This document shows positions 56,290 through 62,832 of a DNA stretch of 62,832 nucleotides, in pieces. Below the pieces are notes generated by a model that did no database searches, was not told the origin of the DNA, and was given only the letters and a program-made list of their open reading frames with translations. The DNA comes from Rhodocyclaceae bacterium (GTDB lineage: Bacteria > Pseudomonadota > Gammaproteobacteria > Burkholderiales > Rhodocyclaceae). Each line of letters begins with the position of its first letter. Position 1 is the stretch's first letter. The stretch is taken from positions 1 through 62,832 of the forward strand of contig JAABQX010000037.1 in the NCBI GenBank assembly GCA_011391215.1, read 5' to 3'. The translations under genes were made by a program, and so were the position numbers.

Positions 56290-56546
56290 ATGAGCGCACA
56301 TTTCCTCAACGTTATCTGGGTCGCGCTGATGGTGGCGACCGTCCTGACCTGGTTCATCGGTAAATCCGGGCAGATGGACACGGGCGCCGTCGTGGCGATT
56401 CTCGTCATTGCGGCACTCAAAGGCTGGATGATCATCTATGATTTCATGGCCCTGCGGCGTGTGCGCCTGCTTTGGCGCGGCGCCGTGCTAGGCTGGCTGC
56501 TTGCGACGCTTGCCCTCATCCTGCTCGCCTACTGGCTTGGACTCAA

Positions 56547-56550
<4 letters not shown>
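56290..56550 (+). CDS. norF: NorF small membrane protein
   Basis: 86 residues, three membrane helices. VVAILVIAALKGWMIIYDFMALRRV is the NorF/cytochrome oxidase subunit IV-like core. It partners NorE. The stop overlaps the norQ start (ATGA). Confidence 0.85.
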
Positions 56551-57331
<781 letters not shown>

Positions 57332-57335
<4 letters not shown>

Positions 57336-57730
57336 GCGAGGCGATGAATCAGCCGCAGGAAGTGCCCGGCCAAGGCCTCGCCGTCACCGCCGAGGCGCTC
57401 TACCTCGTCAATCTCATGATCGCGCCGGGATTGGGCTTCCTGGCGATTGCCTGGCTCTGGCTCAAGCGTCGCCAAGACGCGCCGCCGCTGGCGCGCTGCC
57501 ACATTGACCAGACCTTCTTCGTCAGCCTCTGGGGTGGCCTGCTGATTGTCGTCGTAAATACGGCGCTGTTCCTCTGGCTGGGGTGGGACTGGGAATGGAC
57601 CTGGGTGATCGTCGTCATCTACTTCACCTGCGTGCACTCCACACTCATCCTGCTTGGCATGCTCGGGCTTGCCAAGGCCATGGCGGGGAAACCCTATGTC
57701 TATCCCGTCATTGGCCGGCGCTGCGATTAA
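57332..57730 (+). CDS. Small membrane protein of the nor cluster
   Basis: 132 residues with three hydrophobic helices (APGLGFLAIAWLWL, SLWGGLLIVVVNTALFLWLG, VIVVIYFTCVHSTLILLGM). A conserved-looking CHIDQTFF segment stands before the second helix. No family name is recognised. It is coupled to norQ (ATGA) and overlaps the next gene by 35 bp, so it belongs to the norQD operon. Confidence 0.75.
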
Positions 57731-58700
57731 CGCCCCAGCGACCTACCCGGTCTGGCTGCGTACATCCGTCACCCTCCGCGCCAGCCGACTGCAACGCTTG
57801 CGATTATTGGTACAGGCCGGCTTCTTTGCCCTATTTATTCTCGCTCCGGTGTTCGACATCCTGCGTTACGACCTCGCGCGCGGCCATGCCTACATCCTCG
57901 GCTTCGAGTGGCATCTCGGTATCGATGATTACTTCGCCAAACGCATCAGCGCCCGCGAGGTTGGCTGGAATATTTTTCTGCGCCTTTTCCTGCCGGTCTT
58001 CGCCAGCAGCATCCTGCTCGTCACCGTTTCGTGGCGCTGGGGACGTATCTTCTGCGGATGGGCCTGCCCGCATTTTGCCGTGGTCGAAATGCTCAACACA
58101 CTGGTTAGACGCGCCACGGGCAAGCTCAGCCTGTGGGACAAGAGGCTGCTACCGGGGCAAAGCCCCACGCGTCGCTACTGGCTGCCAACCGTCCTTATGG
58201 CTGTTGGCGTTGCCTTCCTTTGGGCGGTGGCCATCCTGACCTACGCCGTCGCGCCTGCCGAGGTTTACGGCAAACTGGTTTCCCTGTCGCTCACGCGTAA
58301 TCAGTCCTTGTTCATCGTGATCGTCACGACGGTACTGGCGCTCGAATTCATCTTCGCCCGCCATTTGTTCTGCCGCTATGGCTGCTCGGTCGGCCTGTTC
58401 CAGAGCCTGGCGTGGATGATGAATCGCTCGGCGCTGGTGATCGGTTTCGCGCGCGAGCGTGCCGCTGCCTGCACCACCTGTTACGCGCCCGGCGGCCCCG
58501 GCGATGCCGTGTGTGAAACGGCCTGCCCGATGCGCCTGCGCCCGCGCGTGCCGAAGCGCCAGATGTTTTCCTGCACCCAGTGCGGCCTGTGCATCGATGC
58601 CTGCCGGACAGTGCAGAATCAGCCGCTGCTCGGCTGGGTGGCTGATGAAGCGGCGCACACCAACGAAGCGCGCATTGCGCTGATGGAAAGGGTGTTCTGA
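57696..58700 (+). CDS. CcoG/RdxA-like membrane ferredoxin of the nor cluster
   Basis: 334 residues. About five membrane helices, with CGWACPHFAVVEML and FCRYGCSVGLFQSL, the NapH/CcoG-type Cys-rich loops, and a C-terminal ferredoxin set CTTCYAPGGPGDAVCETACP and CTQCGLCIDAC. It should carry electrons or reduce metal at the membrane. Position between norQ and norD suggests it helps load or reduce iron in NorB; that is an inference. Start ATG 57696. Confidence 0.87.
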   Translation: MSIPSLAGAAINAPATYPVWLRTSVTLRASRLQRLRLLVQAGFFALFILAPVFDILRYDLARGHAYILGFEWHLGIDDYFAKRISAREVGWNIFLRLFLPVFASSILLVTVSWRWGRIFCGWACPHFAVVEMLNTLVRRATGKLSLWDKRLLPGQSPTRRYWLPTVLMAVGVAFLWAVAILTYAVAPAEVYGKLVSLSLTRNQSLFIVIVTTVLALEFIFARHLFCRYGCSVGLFQSLAWMMNRSALVIGFARERAAACTTCYAPGGPGDAVCETACPMRLRPRVPKRQMFSCTQCGLCIDACRTVQNQPLLGWVADEAAHTNEARIALMERVF

Positions 58701-60571
58701 TGGAAGAGTGGATCGGCGGCATCTGGGATCGCTGGATCACGCAAACCGCGCGGCGCGACCATCCGGCTGCGGCGGTCCATCTGAAAGACATCGAGAAGAC
58801 GCTCGGCGTGTTGTTCCGCGCGCTGGGCGGTGATGCCGGCCTGCGCGTTGCGGCCGCTGCCGACACCACGCACGGCGCACGCCGCCGTCTGCTGCAGCGC
58901 ATCGCGGGTACGCACGAGCGCACGGCGCATGCTGCGCTCGACATGGAAACCTTGCGCCTGCCGCCCACCATCGCCGTCTTTCCAGCGCCGACTTTTAACC
59001 GCGACCTGTATTTGTGGCTCGCCGCGCTGGCGGCCGGCGCCGGGCCCGATGTGTTGCAGGCCGCGACCGATGAAGCGTGGATCGTGCGCAACCAACGTGC
59101 TACCGTGCTGGCGCTGACGCGCTACCCTGGCCTCGCCGCACGTTATCACTCGTTGGTTGAAGCCTTGCTGGCTGAGCGCATTGCGCCCGAAGAAATGCCG
59201 GCCGACGAGGCGGCACAGGAAAGTGCCGTGCGCCAGGCACTGCTAAAGCCGGGCAGCGTTGCTGCGCTGCCATCACTCAAGCGCGCCAAGGCTAAACCCT
59301 TGCAACCCGTGCCGCTTTGGCTTTACCCCGCGCCGCCCTCCGCACTGCCTGCGCGCAAGAAAAACCAGCCACCCACTGATGCTGAAGGCGGCGAACAGCC
59401 CAAGGAACAGCAGGCCGCCAACAAGCGCTACGAGGCGGAGCGCACCGAAGCGCCGGATAACGAGTCGCCGATGATCCTGATGTGGCGTGCCGAAAGCATC
59501 CTGTCCTGGGCGGAATACCTGCGCGTCAATCGTGCGCTCGATGATGACGAGAATCCCGATGCCGGGCGCGCTGCCGAAATGATGGACAAGCTGAGCCTGA
59601 TGGAAAACGACCAGCGCGTTGCATCGAAGGTGCGCTTCGACCTCGACCTGCCAGCGGCTGCCGAAGACGACATCGAACTTGGCCCGGGCATCCCGCTACC
59701 GGAATGGGACTGGAAGCGCCGTACCCTGAAAGCCGACTTTTGCCGCCTGCAGCCCATGGTGGCACGCGAAGCTGAACCCCAGCCGCTGCCCGAGCGCCTG
59801 CGCCGCCACGCGCGCAAGTTGAAGAACCAGTTTGCCGCGCTGGCGCCGGTGCGGCGCTGGCAAAAGGCACAACCCGACGGCACCGAACTCGATATCGATG
59901 CCTGTGTGCGCATCGTCGCCGACCGCCTGGCCGGCTGGCATTTTTCGGGCGCCGGCGCCTATCTCAACCATCGCCCCACCGAGCGTGACCTCGCCTGCCT
60001 GGTGCTGGCCGATCTGTCGTTGTCCACCGACGCCTACGCCAACGACGAGCAACGCGTCATCGATGTCATCAAGGACAGCCTGATGCTGTTCGGCGAGGCG
60101 CTGAATTCCACCGGCGACCAGTTCGCCTTCTACGGCTTTTCGTCGCTGAAACGCAGCTTCGTGCGCTTTCACGAGATCAAGGCCTTCGACCGGCCACTCG
60201 ATGCTGTCGCACGGGGCCGCATCGCTGCGCTCAAGCCCGGCTACTACACGCGCATCGGTGCGGCGGTGCGTCGCGCCACGCAACTGCTGGAGAAAGTGCC
60301 CGCCAACCGCCGTCTGCTGCTGATCCTTTCCGACGGCAAACCGCATGACATCGATCTCTACGAAGGCCGCTACGGCATTGAAGATACGCGCATGGCCCTC
60401 ATCGAGGCACGCGAGAAGGGCATAAAACCCTTTTGCGTGACGATCGACCGGGAGGGGGCCAGCTACCTGCCGCACCTGTTCGGCCCGGCCGGCTACACCA
60501 TCGTGCGTAAACCGGAAGACCTGCCTGACCGCCTGCCACTGTTATATGCCCAGTTGACCGGCAACGCTTGA
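58700..60571 (+). CDS. norD: NorD von Willebrand factor A protein
   Basis: 623 residues. The C-terminal VWA domain has the MIDAS start LADLSLSTDAY, GFSSLKRSFVRFHEIK and LLLILSDGKPHDIDLYEG. It works with NorQ. Near residue 92 the phrase AVFPAPTFNRD is coded by a 24-bp repeat copy with three changes (58973 to 58996). ATG overlaps the preceding stop by one base (TGATG). Confidence 0.94.
   Translation: MEEWIGGIWDRWITQTARRDHPAAAVHLKDIEKTLGVLFRALGGDAGLRVAAAADTTHGARRRLLQRIAGTHERTAHAALDMETLRLPPTIAVFPAPTFNRDLYLWLAALAAGAGPDVLQAATDEAWIVRNQRATVLALTRYPGLAARYHSLVEALLAERIAPEEMPADEAAQESAVRQALLKPGSVAALPSLKRAKAKPLQPVPLWLYPAPPSALPARKKNQPPTDAEGGEQPKEQQAANKRYEAERTEAPDNESPMILMWRAESILSWAEYLRVNRALDDDENPDAGRAAEMMDKLSLMENDQRVASKVRFDLDLPAAAEDDIELGPGIPLPEWDWKRRTLKADFCRLQPMVAREAEPQPLPERLRRHARKLKNQFAALAPVRRWQKAQPDGTELDIDACVRIVADRLAGWHFSGAGAYLNHRPTERDLACLVLADLSLSTDAYANDEQRVIDVIKDSLMLFGEALNSTGDQFAFYGFSSLKRSFVRFHEIKAFDRPLDAVARGRIAALKPGYYTRIGAAVRRATQLLEKVPANRRLLLILSDGKPHDIDLYEGRYGIEDTRMALIEAREKGIKPFCVTIDREGASYLPHLFGPAGYTIVRKPEDLPDRLPLLYAQLTGNA
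58973..58996 (-). repeat. 24-bp dispersed repeat, copy 17 (inside norD, three mismatches)
   Basis: Changes are clustered at positions 7 to 9 (TTT for CCG). In frame it encodes AVFPAPTF. The most diverged of the listed copies, so chance resemblance is less excluded. Confidence 0.75.
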
Positions 60572-60579
60572 CAGCTGCG

Positions 60580-60807
60580 CTACGGGTTTTCGGGGGGAGG
60601 GAGCGGCGGCTGCGGCCGGCTCATCTCGTATAAAACCACCGCTGCGCTGAAGAAAAAGAACGTGGTAGCGAACAGGCTGCCGGTGTAGACATGCTTGCCA
60701 TAGGTCATCCAGGACCAGAACGAGAGGCCGAGGCTGAGCACCGCACAGGTGAAGGAACTACCAGCAAAGACCAGTGATATTTTTTTTGCGGTGCCACGTG
60801 GGGTCAT
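60580..60807 (-). CDS. Small membrane protein of unknown function
   Basis: 75 residues with two hydrophobic segments (LVFAGSSFTCAVLSLGLSFW and GSLFATTFFFFSAAVVLYEM) and a Pro-rich tail. No family is recognised. It is convergent with norD, separated from its stop by eight bases. ATG 60807 is used. Coding status is supported by the clean membrane pattern only. Confidence 0.6.
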   Translation of the reverse strand: MTPRGTAKKISLVFAGSSFTCAVLSLGLSFWSWMTYGKHVYTGSLFATTFFFFSAAVVLYEMSRPQPPLPPPENP

Positions 60808-60986
60808 CTGAATTCCTTGAGAGTAGGGCGGTACGGCAGAAAAAAATAACAGACTAATCTTGCATTTCTCTGCATCTGCGTCAGATAGAGTTTATCCAGC
60901 GCAAGAGGAAAAGCGCATGACCCCGATCAATTGGCCGTACATTACCATTACGCAAAACGGATTTTCCAATAGGAGAGAGACCCTGA
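60808..60986. other. Promoter region of folE-BLUF operon
   Basis: 179 bases, AT-rich, holding the divergent promoters of the small membrane protein and of folE. A ribosome site AGGAGAGAG precedes the folE ATG. No FNR/Dnr box is seen. Confidence 0.4.
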
Positions 60987-61700
60987 ATGAGCGAAATTGA
61001 CAAGCGGAGCGACGCCGATCCGCCATCACCGGTTTCGGCCCGGGTGCGGCAGCGTTTGCAGCAGGCCGGCCGGCGCTTTCATGCCAACGATAACATCGCG
61101 GACTTCCTCGAACCCGGCGAACTGGATTTGCTGCTCGACGAGGTGGCCGGCAAAATGCGCGGTGTCCTCGAGAGCCTGGTCATCGACATCGAGAGCGACC
61201 ACAACACGCAGGACACGGCGCGCCGCGTCGCCAAGATGTACCTCACTGAAGTCTTTCGCGGTCGCTACATGCCGGCGCCACCCGTCACCGAATTTCCCAA
61301 TGCCGAGCATCTCAACGAGCTGATGATCGTCGGCCCGATCACCGTGCGCAGCGCCTGCAGCCATCACTTCTGCCCGATCATGGGCCGTCTGTGGATCGGC
61401 ATCATGCCGAACGAGCATTCCAACCTGATCGGCCTGTCGAAATACTCGCGCCTCGCCGAGTGGGTAATGTCGCGGCCGCAGATTCAGGAAGAGGCGATCA
61501 CCCAGATGGCCGATCTGCTGATGAACAAGGTCAGCCCGGACGGTCTCGCCGTGGTCATGGAAGCCGATCATTTCTGCATGCAATGGCGCGGCGTGAAGGA
61601 CAATGGCGCCAAGATGATCAACAGCGTCATGCGCGGCTCGTTTCTCAGGGACTCGGCCTTGCGGCGCGAGTTTCTTTCCCTCATCAACCTCAAGGATTGA
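60987..61700 (+). CDS. folE: GTP cyclohydrolase I (FolE)
   Basis: 237 residues. FolE converts GTP to dihydroneopterin triphosphate. The zinc and active-site region is RSACSHHFCPIMG and DHFCMQWRG, with LIGLSKYSRLAEWVMSRPQIQEEA (cited in part) as the substrate segment. Against the common CEHHF the family here has CSHHF, and the usual C-terminal tail differs, so it is a diverged subgroup, possibly a paralogue of the housekeeping enzyme. It is followed three bases later by the BLUF gene. Confidence 0.88.
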   Translation: MSEIDKRSDADPPSPVSARVRQRLQQAGRRFHANDNIADFLEPGELDLLLDEVAGKMRGVLESLVIDIESDHNTQDTARRVAKMYLTEVFRGRYMPAPPVTEFPNAEHLNELMIVGPITVRSACSHHFCPIMGRLWIGIMPNEHSNLIGLSKYSRLAEWVMSRPQIQEEAITQMADLLMNKVSPDGLAVVMEADHFCMQWRGVKDNGAKMINSVMRGSFLRDSALRREFLSLINLKD

Positions 61701-61703
61701 CCC

Positions 61704-62132
61704 ATGCTTGTCCGTCTGCTTTACACCAGCCGCCCGGCCGAACCGTTGATGGCGGAAATCGTCGATGCCATCCTCGTGCAATCGAGCGGCTATAACGTGC
61801 CGCATGGCATCACCGGCATGCTCTGCTACAACGAAAACACCTTCATCCAGGTCATCGAAGGCAGCCGCAAGAATATTTCGGAACTGTATAACCGCATCGT
61901 CCGCGACACCCGGCATAACGAGATCCAGCTGCTGATATTCGAGGAAATCGCCGAGCGCCGCTTCGCCGGCTGGACGATGGGCCAGGTCAACCTGGCGCGT
62001 GTCAATCCTTCCCTGCTGCTGAAGTATTCCGAGACGCCGACCATCGACCCGTATGCCTGCTCCGGCCGGGCGACGATGGCGCTACTGGATGAACTGATCG
62101 CCAACGGTGCGGTGATCGGCCGCGGTAACTAA
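61704..62132 (+). CDS. BLUF-domain blue-light photoreceptor
   Basis: 142 residues. The BLUF core keeps the photoactive Tyr in RLLYTSR, the Asn in YNVPHGITGMLCYN, the Gln in TFIQVIEG and the Trp-Met in GWTMG. It binds FAD and senses blue light. No output domain is fused, so it should act through a partner. Being three bases after folE it is coupled to it. Confidence 0.92.
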   Translation: MLVRLLYTSRPAEPLMAEIVDAILVQSSGYNVPHGITGMLCYNENTFIQVIEGSRKNISELYNRIVRDTRHNEIQLLIFEEIAERRFAGWTMGQVNLARVNPSLLLKYSETPTIDPYACSGRATMALLDELIANGAVIGRGN

Positions 62133-62162
62133 ACACCTACCTGCGCGGCGGTAGCACTACCT

Positions 62163-62186
62163 GCCGTCCTGCCAGCGCCGACTTTT
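62163..62186 (-). repeat. 24-bp dispersed repeat, copy 18 (one mismatch)
   Basis: T for C at position 8. It begins four bases after the stop of the nitrate reductase gene and reads in its direction. Confidence 0.93.
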
Positions 62187-62190
62187 TTCG

Positions 62191-62832
62191 CTAGGCTGGC
62201 TGAGGCGCCGTCGCCAGCATGCGCTTGATCTCTGGCACGCAGGAGCCGCACGAGGTGCCGCATTTCAGCTTTTCCTGCAAGCCGCGCAGATTGGCGCCGG
62301 CAGCGATTTCACGCTTGATTTCGTCCTCGCTGACATCGAGGCAGTTGCAGATCACCTTGCGGGAGATAACGCTGGCGACGGGGGCCGCAGCGCGCGGCGC
62401 AAAGATCCAGCGGCGCAGCGCGTCGATCGGCACACCGTCGCGCAGGGCCGCGCGCAGCCAGCCGGAGGCCTGATCTTCGCCCGCCAGGAGGATGCCCGTG
62501 AGGCGCTCCTCATCGATCCGCGCGCGCTTGGTGACATGTTTTGCCGGGTCGCGGTAGGCGAGGCAGGCGCCCTCCGGCATCTCCAGCACCCGGGCGATGC
62601 GCTCGATGCGTTCGGGCGAGAGCGGTTCCGCCTGGGCGATGCGCAAGGCGACCAGCGGACGCTCGCGTCCATCCAGCGTCAGCGCGGCGTAATCGAAATC
62701 GGCCAGCAAGGGTGCGAGCTTGGCGCGCCAGGCCAGAACCTTTTCATGGGCATCCAACGCGGTCCCTGGAGAACGCAGCACGACCATGCGCCAGGGCAGG
62801 GTGGCGGGCTCGATACGGATCGCGGCATGCTT
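62191..62832 (-). CDS. nasA: Assimilatory nitrate reductase, C-terminal part (truncated by window edge)
   Basis: The last 213 codons. The end holds a Bfd-like [2Fe-2S] domain: VICNCLDVSEDEI and CGTSCGSCVPEIKR. In assimilatory nitrate reductases of the NasA type this domain follows the molybdopterin domains. The remaining upstream part (GEDQASGWLRAALRDG and RIAQAEPLSPERI) fits a redox-enzyme tail but could also belong to a nitrite reductase large subunit, so the gene name is tentative. Confidence 0.65.
   Translation of the reverse strand, partial: KHAAIRIEPATLPWRMVVLRSPGTALDAHEKVLAWRAKLAPLLADFDYAALTLDGRERPLVALRIAQAEPLSPERIERIARVLEMPEGACLAYRDPAKHVTKRARIDEERLTGILLAGEDQASGWLRAALRDGVPIDALRRWIFAPRAAAPVASVISRKVICNCLDVSEDEIKREIAAGANLRGLQEKLKCGTSCGSCVPEIKRMLATAPQPA

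Noticed and set aside
59728-59745. GCCGACTTTT inside norD
   Set aside because: A 10-base match without the rest of the unit; expected by chance in GC-rich DNA.

Overview
This window reads like a chromosomal segment of a denitrifying betaproteobacterium, most likely Rhodocyclales or a close relative such as the Sterolibacteriaceae. That placement is an inference from gene content and order (carA-carB-greA, dapB-bamE-fur, nirS with a full heme d1 pathway, norCB-norEF-norQD), from high GC, and from protein style. No rRNA, tRNA, CRISPR array or complete insertion sequence was recognised.

Layout. From 1 to 9.5 kb there is housekeeping: the start of an exported protein, a ChrR-type cupin, SelO, GreA, CarB, CarA, DapB, BamE and Fur. 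From 9.6 to 16.3 kb there are two large Hsp70-like proteins with a DUF2760-type membrane protein, an exported protein of unknown function and a Uma2-family protein. From 16.4 to 20.1 kb there is a SNF2 helicase with a SWIM zinc-finger protein. From 20.2 to 25.6 kb comes NnrS, then a probable FNR/Dnr-controlled operon encoding a Tat-exported four-cluster ferredoxin, an NrfD-like quinone protein, a multiheme cytochrome, an unknown 142-residue protein and a hemerythrin. From 25.7 to 29.5 kb there is a TetR-controlled DevBCA-type ABC exporter. From 29.6 to 32.3 kb there are a NirV-like SUMF1 protein, a DUF2249 protein, an HPP membrane protein and partners. From 32.3 to 37.0 kb lies a small defence-type island: a nucleotidyltransferase with a small partner, an MmeI-like restriction-modification enzyme and a PIN/AbrB toxin-antitoxin pair. 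From 37.1 to 43.2 kb there are a second norEF pair, a heme-binding GGDEF/EAL protein, a diheme cytochrome, an Sco protein and an HTH-PAS regulator. From 43.2 to 53.6 kb is the nir cluster (nirJ, nirN, nirS, several cytochromes, nirC, nirF, nirDL, nirG, nirH). From 53.7 to 60.6 kb is the nor cluster (norC, norB, norE, norF, norQ, a membrane protein, a CcoG-like ferredoxin, norD). The end holds FolE, a BLUF photoreceptor and the C-terminus of an assimilatory nitrate reductase.

How it works together. NirS reduces nitrite to NO and NorCB reduces NO to N2O; the Nir proteins build heme d1, NorQD and NorEF mature or support NorCB, and the cytochromes carry electrons. Sites resembling the FNR/Dnr box TTGAT-N4-ATCAA stand before nirJ, nirS, norC, the nirV-like gene, the ferredoxin/NrfD operon and others, which suggests one NO/O2-responsive regulon. 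No Crp/Fnr gene is present in the window.

The most unusual signal is a 24-bp dispersed sequence (starts GCCGTCCCGCC, ends GCGCCGACTTTT) found 18 times with at most three mismatches. Eight of ten intergenic copies start at or just after a stop codon and read in that gene's direction. Eight copies lie inside genes, in frame, where they encode PAPTF-like or KVGAGG-like peptides. In nirN this element and a REP-like hairpin together form the signal peptide. I do not recognise it as a described element.
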